In this document: one piece after another, positions 35,801-47,800 of the stretch | Numbering within the stretch: the first letter of the stretch is position 1 | How the letters are laid out: each line of letters begins with the position of its first letter | Assembly (NCBI GenBank): GCA_949987565.1 | Contig: OX465108.1 | Location: 1,860,677-1,924,676 of the forward strand | Reading direction: 5' to 3' | DNA length: 64,000 nt | From: Luidia sarsii | Lineage: Eukaryota > Echinodermata > Asteroidea > Paxillosida > Luidiidae | Translations under genes and position numbers: made by a program | Notes under the pieces: model-generated | What the model saw: only the letters and a program-made list of their open reading frames with translations | Databases searched by the model: none | What the model was told of the DNA's origin: nothing

Positions 35801-38800
35801 CATCCCGGCCAACGACCCCTTGACCCTAGCCTGCCAAGGTCAGCCTTGTTACTTGGCCCCCCCTATGATGAGGGCTTGTTCACACTGCGCTGATTCCTTG
35901 GGGAAATTCTAGTGGGGCAGGGGGGAATATAGACTGAAATTTTCAACACTGTACACACTATATGAACATATAAACCTTAAAAAATCACTGTGATTTCACG
36001 GTGCATTTTACAGTGAATTCACCATGAACAAAAATCGCCTTTCTGACCTGATAAGGACATCTTCAGGTCACTAAAGAGACCGTGAAAAAAACGTGAATAT
36101 CTAGGGTGGCAAGCTCCAGCCTCATTCAGTTACCAAAGTAGGGCCCCTGATGCATACAGTCGCTTTGATAACTGCCTTGGCAATTGCATATGGGACCCGC
36201 TTCATCAAAACAGATCACTTGCATATTCATATGAAATGAGAGGATATATTTGGTTTACTTTAATCTTGGGCAGGGCTAGGCAAATTAGTCAACAAGGTGC
36301 TTTCCTAATAAGTCCGTTTACTGATTCACTGTGGCCAAGTTTGGATCCAGCCAAGTCTTCCAGGAAAGAGCTCTTGCCCTTCAAGGCCAGCTCGCACAGT
36401 TACGCATTCAGTGTGTTTGATCGTGGTGATAGGGCCTTTATGTTAACACAAATCACGAGCGTTGGGGCTAAAAGGAGTACATGTAGACCCACACAATGTG
36501 CGCAATGGTTCACCCACAGGCGGTCACTACCAGCTGGCCTCGTACCTCGTCAAGAAGAAGGTCAGTGTCGTCACCGAAGAGACGGCGGACCGCACCCGAG
36601 AGAGCTTCCGCCCTCTCCTGGAGAGCTGGTGTCAGCCCCTGATGAGCGACCCACCCCAAGAACCTGCTGAGGATCAAGAGGTAGGGGGCGCTGTTTGTGT
36701 GCGTGCCGCGCTTCCATTAGGGCTGTTTCAGCTGTCCATTTAATCACGATTCGATCACGTTTCGATCCTAGCAGGACCTTTCTCATTGCCTTTGAGAAAG
36801 GTCCTGATTAATTGGACCAGGACTTGAACCCGAGACCTCTGGATTAACGTAGCAGTGCTCTTCCCAACTGAGCCATCCAGTTCCCAGTCAGGTTTTTTTC
36901 TGTTTGTTTGACTTGTTAATTGTTATTATTCATGATTACAGAGCCTGGAAGCCAAGTGGAGCCATCGCTGCCTGGCCGTCTTTGCCGACAATTGGCTGAC
37001 CGACAGTGTCCACTTTCGGCGTGTACTCGTGCGGGTGAACCTGTCGCACAACGCCCTGAGGGCAGTGCCCGAGACGCTGGTCTGGGGGCTGCCCTCCCTC
37101 AAGAGCCTGGACCTGTCCCACAACCAGATCCTCAAGTTGCCCAGTCCCAGTCGGATCGAGATGGTGGAGGGCTCGCGGTGAGTCCCACGGTGCCTGGTCG
37201 GCGTGGCTCCCATCATCTACTCACCTTTTGCACTTTTGCTCGTACTCTTACCCGTCCTCAGATTTGGGGACATTGGCCTTGAGCTCAAGCGAGAGTGCTT
37301 GGCCTTCAGTACAAATGTATGTAGTTGGCCTTGGGTATAAGTACAGGTTGGCCTTGGGTATAAGTACAGGTTGGCCTTGGGTATAAGTACAGGTTGGCAT
37401 TGGGTATAAGTACAGGTTGGCCTTGGGTATAAGTACAGGTTGGCATTGGGTATAAGTAAAGGAAGTTGGCCTTGGGTATAAGTACAGGTTGGCATTGGGT
37501 ATAAGTACAGGTTGGCATTGGGTATAAGTACAGGTTGGCATTGGGTATAAGTACAGGTTGGCCTTGGGTATAAGTACAGGTTGGCCTTGGGTATAAGTAC
37601 AGGTTGGCCTTGGGTATAAGTACAAGTTGGCATTGGGTATAAGTACAGGTTGGCATTGGGTATAAGTAAAGGAAGTTGGCCTTGGGTATAAGTACAGGTT
37701 GGCCTTGGGTATAAGTACAGGTTGGCATTGGGTATAAAGTACAGGTTGGCATTGGGTATAAGTACAGGTTGGCATTGGGTATAAGTACAGGTTGGCCTTG
37801 GGTATAAGTACAGGTTGGCATTGGGTATAAGTACAGGTTGGCCTTGGGTATAAGTACAGGTTGGCCTTGGGTATAAGTACAGGTTGGCATTGGGTATAAG
37901 TACAGGTTGGCATTGGGTATAAGTACAGGTTGGCCTTGGGTATAAGTACAGGTTGGCCTTGGGTATAAGTACAGGTTGGCCTTGGGTATAAGTACAAGTT
38001 GGCATTGGGTATAAGTACAGGTTGGCATTGGGTATAAGTAAAGGAAGTTGGCCTTGGGTATAAGTACAGGTTGGCCTTGGGTATAAGTACAGGTTGGCAT
38101 TGGGTATAAGTACAGGTTGGCCTTGGGTATAAGTACAGGTTGGCATTGGGTATAAGTACAGGTTGGCCTTGGTTATAAGTACAGGTTGGCATTGGGTATA
38201 AGTAAAGGAAGTTGGCATTGGGTATAAGTAAAGGAAGTTGGCATTGATTATAAGTAAAGGAAGTTGGCATTGATTATAAGACCAAGTACGGTAGTTGGCC
38301 TTGAGTGCAAGCACAGGAAATTGCCATTGAGTACAAGTACAGGAAGTTGGCCTTGGGTACAAGAACAGGAAGTTGGCCATGATGAGTACTTGACCATGAA
38401 TGAGTCAGAGTACGGCTACTTGTACTCATACTCATGGCACCCCTGTACTCAAGTACCTATACTTGTAATCCTCGCTGGGGACTTTTTAATTAAATTTTAT
38501 TTATTAATGTTTAAATTGTTTAATTTTTTTTTTTTTTTTGGGGGGGGCTCCCAGACTGATGTCCTTGAAACTCCAGCATAACCAGCTGGCCCTACCTGTG
38601 CTTGACGTCTTCATGCTGGCATCGCTGGAGACTCTGGACTTGAGCAAGAATCGCATCAGCAGCCTGAACCCGGAACGCTTCCGTTCCAATCTCTACAGCG
38701 GAGGTGAGGCCCACAACTAGACCGAAGAAGGCGAGGGCTCTCTCCTCGATCTCTCGGCATCTTGCGAGCGAGAAAGGGCCGCAGTTTTACCGGCTCCACT

Positions 38801-41800
38801 CTCTTCTCTCGCAAGCCTGACGTGGCGCACAATTTGAACTTCTTTGAGAAATGGCAAAGAATTTCTGAGATTTACGCTTCGGTCATGTGGAAAATTTGCG
38901 GTGTCAAGAAGGAGTGTGGCTCTGAAAAAAGCGATCTGAAGCAATCACCTCGAATGGGTTAAACACTGTGTCCTCTCTTCTTTCCAATCTGAATAAACAG
39001 GGGGAGTCGATATGGTCTGGAACAGCAAGAAGCTCCAAACGCTGAACTTGTCTCACAACCAGATCTTGCGCTTCCCCAGGAACATCTGCGGCGCCACAGG
39101 CCTGACGCGACTGAACGTCTCCAACAATAAGCTGGTGAAGCTGCCAGCTCCCTGGCAGTGCCCTCTGGTATGCCCTCGAGCCGGGATCTTTTGGGATGAG
39201 ACTAGATAGAGCCAGACCTTTCCCACTCGGACTTTAAAGAATGAGGAACAATTCCAAGTCCCGGTCCAGTCAAAGTTTTCTTTGCCATTCAATGAGGGTT
39301 TGTCCTGCTCGACGTGATAAGCACTGAGTGCTCAGTGCTTTGCCCGATGCCTGATAAGCAGGGCAAACCCTCATTGAATTACATTCTCTTTTTCTTTGCC
39401 AATTTTTTCCATTTTTTTTCATAAGTTACAGGCATTTTTCCCCCCTTTGTTTGTTTAACTTGAATTAAAAAAGCTGCATCCACTTTAATTTGTGTGATCC
39501 CCGAGCTGCTGTAGAGATGGGTATACAACAATTGGTTGTTTGCAACTGAATCAAAGTGGGGTTGTGATCCCTGGAGATATACGGCAGTTAATGGTTGAAT
39601 TGCGTCTGACTGGTGCCCCGACCTGGCAAAGACTAGTTGACTGTTTAGGAAGGCCACCATCTAAGGGCTGGATAGCTCTGATGGGAGAGCGCTGATACAT
39701 TAATCCAGAGGTCCCTAACCCTAAATGCAACTACACAATCATACCTTAATGAGGGTTTTTTATCCCACGGGCTGCCTTACTCATTCTCAAACGAGAGTGG
39801 AAGTGTCACAGTAGTCATTCTATCTACCACACATGTACCACTCCACACCCTCATCAGATTCTCATAAGAAGGGTCTCACCTCTGGTATCTCCATAGTCTC
39901 CTGACGACGGACAGAGATACTGTTAGAGTACACCGGTTCTATTCAGAACCACACTCTCCCCCCCTTCCTTCGTGTACATGTATCTGTTTTGTCCTTGTCA
40001 CTCTGCCTTTGAGAAAGATTCTGCTAGGATCGAAACGTCAGGCCCACTAAATTTTAAGATTTACATTTTGGTAATTTTAGTCAGTAAGCAGTTTGCAACA
40101 TTTTTGTATATCACCTTAAGTCAGAACCACACTCACTCACAAAAGAGATATTCATACGATATCTGACCGCAAAATTTGATATTAGCTTAATCTTGTTGGT
40201 CACCTACCTCCTTCTCTGACCCCCCTCCTCAAACCCCTGTAGGTTTCCTTGAACGCCTCCTCTAACCAGATCCCGGACATTGTGCTAGACCTGCACGGCC
40301 ACTGGGACGAGACGCTGACCACCCTGGACCTGAGCCAGAACCAGCTGGAGCAGGTGCCCTGGACAATCTGCCAGCTGACCTGCCTGAAGGAGCTGAACTT
40401 GGCCGACAACCGGATAGCCAAGCTGCCCTCCCCGTCCGTCTGGACCGGCCACAGCCTGGCCTACCTCAATCTGGCCGGAAACCGCCTGTCCTCTCCCGAG
40501 GAGCCCAGCGTTCTCTCTCCTCACACAAAACGCACAAGGTAATCGAGGAGCTGATCTGAGCTCAGGTGGTCTGGGCTGGGTTGGGCTGGGCTGGGCTTGG
40601 CTGGGCTGGGTTGGGCCAATGGGCTTGGCTGGGTTGGGCTGGGCTGGGCTGGTGGGCTGGGCTGGGCTGGGCTGGGCTTTGCTGGGTTGGGCTGGGTTTG
40701 GCTGAGTTGGGCTGGGCTGGGCTGTGCTGGGTTGGGCTGGGTTGGGCTGGGTTGGGCTGGGTTGGGCTGGGCTGTGCTGTGCTGGGTTGGGCTGGGTTGG
40801 GTTGGGCTGGGTTGGGCTGGGCTGTGCTGTGCTGGGTTGGGCTGGGTTGGGCTGGGTTGGGCTGTGCTGGGCTGGGTTGGGCCAATGGCCTGGGCTGGGT
40901 TGGGCCAATGGCCTGGGCTGGGTTGTGCTGGGTTGGGCACATGGTGTGCTGGGCTGGGCTAAGCTGGGCTAAGCTGGGACCATGGGCTGGGCTAGGCTGG
41001 GCTGGGTTCCCCTCTCCCTTTCTTCCTCTCCCCTCATTCCCCCCCCTCCTCCTCCGATCCCTTCCTCCCTCTCTTTCTCACTCTCTCGTTGTCTTTCTCC
41101 CTCCCCCTCTCTCTCTTTCTCCTCTCCCCCCCCTCTCTCTCTCACCCGCTCTCTCTCTCCCTCCGTCTTCTTCCTCCAGCAAGATCTGGAAGCGGAGCAG
41201 CACCAAGGAGGCAGGCCCGTCGGCGACCGTCTTCTACCTGCCAGCGGCGGCAGCCACCGCCGCAGCCACCGCCGCTGCCGATCCGGCTCCCACCGCCACC
41301 GTGGTCTTCCCGGAGATCCACAGCGACAGCCTGCGGTCCCTGGACCTGAGCGGTAACCAGCTGGGGTCCGTGCCTGTCAGCGTCCTCGGCCTGATGTGCC
41401 TCAGGAAGCTGGACCTGAGTCGGTGAGCGGCGCTTCGTCCGTCGAAATCAAACCCAGGACCTTCCGGTCCCCCCTTAAAAAAATCGAGCCACATTTTTCG
41501 TTTAAGAAAATTAAAGCAGGCGCGAAGAACCAAATTGGGAAAATTTTTGAAAAAAATCAAAAAAAAAATCAAAACTTATTAGGAGGACCTGACGTTTCAA
41601 TCCAAGCAGGGCCTTTCTCAAAGGCAATTTGAAAGAAAACTCCAAACTCTGGACTTCAAAGCATTCTTACCACCTTAGCTATCCTGCCCTTTGGTGGGAT
41701 GGGGGGCCTTCCCAAATAGTCAACTTTCTTTGTTTGGATGAGATGGGGGCACTAGCCAGATGCAATTAACCATTAATTACTTTCTATCTCTAGGGACCAT

Positions 41801-44800
41801 CATGATAGTCATTTGGTCTCATGCCCCATCCATAGCCTGAAAATTGATCAAAGGTTATGATTACTATTTGGTGATGATTTACCGAATTTTTTCCCCTGAT
41901 TTCCTGCACCGATCATGATGGTATAGCAACCCTATCGCCAAGCTCCCGGACAAACTGGCCCAGCTGACCAACCTGGAGTCCCTGGTGCTGGCCGAACTGA
42001 CCATCAGGGAGCCGGACGGTCTGGCCGAGCTGGCCATGGCCGGAGGGCCGACCGCGACGCGGGACATCCTGGACAAGCTGAGCAAGAGGATGCTCAAGTG
42101 CAGACCGCAGAGCCACATGAAGCTCATGCTGGTTGGCCCCAAGGTTCGTATGTGCAGCGGGGACCCCACTTTGACATTGGCTTCAGTCCTGAGAGTCCTG
42201 CTCTGCCCTGCCCTGCCCTGCCCTGCCCTGCCCTGCCCTGCCCTGCCCTGCCCTGCCCTACTGCCCTGCCCTGCCCTACTGCCCTGCCCTGCCCTGCCCT
42301 GCCCTGCCCTGCTCTGCCCTGCCCTGCCCTACTGCCCTGCCCTGCCCTGCCCCGCCCTGCCCTGCCCCTGCCCTGCCCTGCCCTGCCCTGCCCTGCCCTG
42401 CCCTGCCATGCCCCGCCCCACCCTGCCCTGCCCTGCCATGCCCTGCCCTGCCCTGCCCTGCCCTGCCCTGCCCTGCCCTGCCCTGCCCTGCCCTGCCCTG
42501 CCCTGCCCTGCCCTGCCCTGCCCTGCCCTGCCCTGCCCTTCCCCTGCCCTGCCCTGCCCTGCCCTGCCCTGCCCTGCCCTGCCCTGCCCTGCCCTGCCCT
42601 GCCCTGCCCTGCCCTGCCCTGCCCTGCCCTGCCCTGCCCTGCCCTGCCCTGCCCTGCCCTGCCCTGCCCTGCCATGCCATGCCATGCCCCTCCCTTCCAT
42701 GCCCTGCCATGCCATGCCATGCCCTACCCTGCCCTGCCCTGCCCTGCCCTGCCTCTCCTGGACAAAGACAGAAAAGAAAAAAAATACTGACTGGGAAGCT
42801 TAGAAATGTTAGTGAAATTAGCAAAGAAAATTTAGACTGAACCAGGACTTGAACCCAAGACCGCTGGGTTAATGCAGCAGCACAAATTGATCCATCAAGG
42901 TTGCAGGTTCAATCCCGGTCGGATCAATTTTTTTTCTTTTTCCATTTTCACGAATGAATTTCCCCCCCTCCCCCATCCCACCCCATCCCCGTTTTGGTGC
43001 AACAGCGCTGCGGCAAGACTTCTCTGTTGCAGTGTCTGACAGAGAAGACACCGAGCCAGGACCTTGGCATCAACGTCAGCTCCTGGACACTCTCCCGACC
43101 TCTGGCCACGCGGAATCCCTTCAGAATGCTGCTCACATCGGCACGGGCTAACCAGGTTCGCTTTCCCTCTCTCCTGTATGGGGCCACTCTCCCACAAACC
43201 TTTGTCTTATTTCAGGATCATCTTTCTTGAGAGTTCAACTGCCAGTTTCAGGAAACTTCAAATGTTGCGTGCCCAACATTTTGTTGTGTAACTTATGCAA
43301 CATTTTGCTGCCTTTTCTTGATAGTGCAACCGTTTTTGTATTAACTTTTTTTTTGGGGGGGGGGTAAAAATGTACCACTTTTTACAAGCTCTTGACAACA
43401 GATTCTGATTTTTGCCTTGGAAATACACATGGATTCCTATGTAGTTTGCTCTGTGATTCCTCTTTTTTTTTATAACAGAAATTTGTAATTTCCGTTAAGA
43501 TTGGCAGCATATGTTAGACTTGTACTAGCCCCTCCCTCTCTCCCTCTCTCCCCTCCCCTCTCTCTGATCTCTTCCTACACTGTCCCCCGAAACGCCCATT
43601 TTATTTTAGGAGCACGGTGGCGGCCAGATTAAGTTCTCCACCTGGGACCTGAAGGGTGGCGAGATGAAGAGCGCCATCACTCAGAGCTTCCTGACCCCGA
43701 GGGCGCTCTACCTGCTGGTCCTGAATCTGCTGGACCACACTGACGGCCTTGATGCTCAGCTCAGGCCATGGCTCCTCAACATCCAGGTAAATCACCATGG
43801 GGATCTATGCCATCGTCTTCGGTTTTGCTTTCAAATCATAGGTTGTTCTTGTCATTACCCCCAAAGCGCAGCGGCATGGTTGTCGGGATGGGTGGTTTTT
43901 TTTTTTTCTCCAGTCTCTACAGCCAACTCCTGCTTTCAAGTAGCAGAAGCTAAAGGTTCCAATCCTGCCCGTGCAGACATCTGCAATAGATAGCAGGAGT
44001 TGTAGGGTTCGAATTTGTTTTCAGCAAGCAATCGAGGCAAAGCAATCATGTGTACAATGCTAATTCTATGCTGTTGATGAGTAGGGCAAACTGTCATCGG
44101 ATTAACCACTTCACTGGTGCCTTGAAAATAGTGGATCATTATAGTGACAAAGCTTTCCTCCTTGGTCCCTTAATCCTTCGGCCCTATACACAGATGCGTG
44201 CGCCGGAGAGCGCCCTCATTGTCGTGCTGACCCACAGCGACGTGTTCCGCGGCCGGGCGGCGGAGGTGCAGGCGGCCATCGTGGAAAGCTACCGCCCTGG
44301 AGACGGCTTCCCCCGCATCAACGCCATTGTAGAGGTCACGGCCACAGGGACTGCCGGTCAGGGCATCCAGGAGTTGCGCCAGGCCATCTACAGCGTGGGC
44401 CTGGACATGACCTTCAGGAAGAGGCGGTCGCCCTTCGCGCCCGTCAACGTTCGGCTCATCGGAAGAATGGTGAGCTATTATCGCCGCCTTCTTGTTTTTT
44501 TTTTGTGGGGGGAAGGCCCTGTGGTTTCACTCCTATCGGGGGCCGTTTGAATCCTAACAGGACCATTTCAAACCTAACAGGGGTGTTTCAATCCTAGCAG
44601 GACTGCTTCAATCCTAGCAGGACTGTTAAAATCCTAGCAGGACCAGTTAATGTGATTCTAGCAGGACCAATGTGATCCTAGCAGGATTGTTTTTACCCCG
44701 GAATGGGTGTTTCAATCCTAGCAGGACCTCCCCCAAAAGTTTATGTTGATTAGCTCAAAAAAATGGTGAAAGCTCCAGTACGTAAAACCAGAGGTCTCCG

Positions 44801-47800
44801 GTTCAAATCCCAGACCAGTCAAATCTTCCATGCTAATTTCACAGATTTGATACACGACTTGTACCTTCTCGATCTCCCCCTCCCCCTCAAAAAAAGGTCC
44901 CGCACACATTTGAGGTCCTACGAGAGGTCGTCATCAAGGAGAAGAGTCGTCGGCAGCGGAGCCTCCCGCCCTTGCCGCCCGTCTTGAAGGAGGACGAGCT
45001 GGTCAGCCTGATCAAGAAGATCCCAGAGAGCACCATCAAGACCCAGCAGGACATTGAAGAAGGTAGTGCACGGCACCCTGATTTCTGGCACAGCTCTGTA
45101 ATCAGACATGCTGATCACCAAAGCCAAGGCACGCCAACTCATGATCACATTTTTTTTGGGGGGCATGTCTCTGCCTCGAAGATGACGAGCTTGTGATGTA
45201 AGAAATTTGCTCTGTACGTTCCACCACATGGGAAGAGGAATCCGGGACGGCCTCGAAACATTGTACTTGCAATACGTCCAGCACCTCTTGGGAGATACTT
45301 GAAGGGATGCTGCTACCAAACAAAATTGCTTTTCTGGCCCAAGACCGTAGCAGTTGGAGAAAGTTTGTAGTCGCCTGCTCCGCATTGACCACCTCCTTGG
45401 GATTGTGTATGTCATCCACTTAGTTATTCCAGGTGTGGCCAACAAAAAGGCATGTCCTTACTAGAAAACCCACCACTACATCAATATGCATTATTCCAGG
45501 CCCCCATAGCAAATCTGCAAAACTTATCCCTTGTTGCACAATTAATAACTTTATTTATATTCAAATATCAAAATTTAGTTGGCCTGACGTTTCGATCCTT
45601 TTATATTCATATATATTCAATAAAAGCTGCATCCACTTTGTGTGATCCCCAAGCTGCCATAGCTATTAAGTTTACAACAATTAGTTGTTTGCATCTGATT
45701 GAAAGCGGGGGTGTGATCCCTGGAGATATACGGGCAGTTAATGGTTGAATTGCTTCTGACTAGCGCCCCCACCCGGACAAAGACTATAGTTGACTATTAG
45801 GGAAGGCCACCATCTAATAATAAGGGCTGGATAGCTCAGATGGGAAGAGCACAGGTGCATTAAGGGCTGGATAGCTCAGATGGGAAGAGCACAGGTGCGT
45901 TAAGGGCTGGATAGCTCAGATGGGAAGAGCACAGGTGCATTAAGGGCTGGATAGCTCAGATGGGAAGAGCACAGGTGCATTAAGGGCTGGATAGCTCAGA
46001 TGGGAAGAGCACAGGTGCATTAAGGGCTGGATAGCTCAGATGGGAAGAGCACAGGTGCGTTAAGGGCTGGATAGCTCAGATGGGAAGAGCACAGGTGCGT
46101 TAAGGGCTGGATAGCTCAGATGGGAAGAGCACAGGTGCATTAAGGGCTGGATAGCTCAGATGGGAAGAGCACAGGTGCATTAAGGGCTGGATAGCTCAGA
46201 TGGGAAGAGCACAGGTGCATTAAGGGCTGGATAGCTCAGATGGGAAGAGCACATGGCTAGGTGCGTTAAGGGCTGGATAGCTCAGATGGGTGCGTTAATC
46301 CAGAGGTCTCGGGTTCAAGTCCCTGTCCAGTCAAAGTTTTCTTTGTCAGATTTGTTTTCAATTCATTCTTTTATCCGTCGGCTTTTCGCCACGTGCACCC
46401 CTTCACCACCTAACCCCCATCTCCCTCATGGGCCCGGCAGCCACCAAGTACCTCATCTCCTGCGGGAGCCTGCTGCACTTTGGCGACCACCTCCAGGGCT
46501 TGACCAGCCTCTACTTCCTGGACCCGGTCTGGCTGTACGACGTCCTCCTGACCGCGGTCAACGTGGCCGCCTCGGGAGGCAGCGCCATCCGGCAGGGACG
46601 CCTCCGGCTCAGGAGCCTCCGGGACCTCTACCAGGGCCAGGACTTCGGCCTGAGGAACTTTGAGGAGATTCTCCAGCTCCTGCAACGACTGGAGATTGTG
46701 CTTCCCATCGGCAACAGCGAGTAAGTTTATTTTTTACTTTCGATAAAATAGCATGGTTTGCAGTGACACCATGTATAATTAAGGTCTCTTATAATTGAAG
46801 GCTCTATATAACATCGGTAAAAGTCAAAAGAATGTCAGTTTGTGTGTTAAACCATTAAACATTCCCCCCAAAAAAATCCTGCGAGGAATTAAATCCTGCG
46901 AAAGGTTTTAGCTCAAATGGTAGTCTCAGACTGTAGGATGTCCCGTGTCCGCATAGGTTTCTGGTGCCCAGCTGTCTGCCCAGGGACATGCCCGGCCAGG
47001 ACCACCTCTTTGCGGCAGACGGGGAGGCGCCCTTCCGGGTCCTGGAGCGCCTGTACAAGCTGCCCTACACCCCGCCCGGCTTCTGGGTGCGGCTGGTGTC
47101 CAGGATCTACGTCTTCCTCAGGACCAGCCGGCAGGAGGGCACGGCCGGAAGCAGACGGCAGCAGTCAGTGAGCAGGGCCAGGAGCAGGCGCAGGCTAGAG
47201 AGGCGTATTTCGTGAGTAACCACACTTTTAAGACTCATAACTTGTACTTGGATTCAGACTCAGACTCAGATTCAGATTCAGACTCAGACTCAGACTGGGA
47301 CTCAGACTCCAACTTAAACTCGGTCTAGGTCTCGGACTTGGGCTCAAACTTGGTCTTAGACTCAGACCCAAGCTCAGACCTGGACTCAAACTTGAACTTG
47401 GACTTATACTCAGACTTGAGTGATAACAAATGAAACCGCCTAGTGGCAGATTTCACAAAGCCTTACGATGCATCATAACTCAATTTACGTTGGATAACTC
47501 ATTCGCAAGTTGTGACACACCGTATGCTTTCTGTGCATCGCTCATTGTTTGCGATTGATCGTAAGTTACGATGGGTTTGGTGAAATTGACCTTGCACCTG
47601 CTGATCATGATGATGACTCGTACGTGGACTAGACTCGCATGACTTTTTTTTGCTTCCATTTTTTTTCTCGTTTTGTTTTAAAGTTCGAATCAAAGCATAC
47701 GACGAGGGCTTCAGCTGGCGCCCACTAACATCATGTACTGTCAGCAGGGGCTGTCCGCCCAGCACTCCGGGGGTCACATCCAGCTGGAGCCCACCACCTT

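Noticed and set aside
37217..38380. 387-aa and overlapping minus-strand frames rich in TYTQ and LYPM
   Set aside because: They are produced by the 23-bp LRRK1 intronic array; two further minus-strand frames are open at once.
42098..42824. Long frames on both strands over the LRRK1 CCCTG array
   Set aside because: Same artefact as in SHC; the P-loop codons join only if this DNA is spliced out.
45825..46330. Possible functional tRNA genes
   Set aside because: A and B boxes are present but no acceptor stem or anticodon arm can be folded with confidence, and the sequence matches dispersed SINE copies elsewhere.
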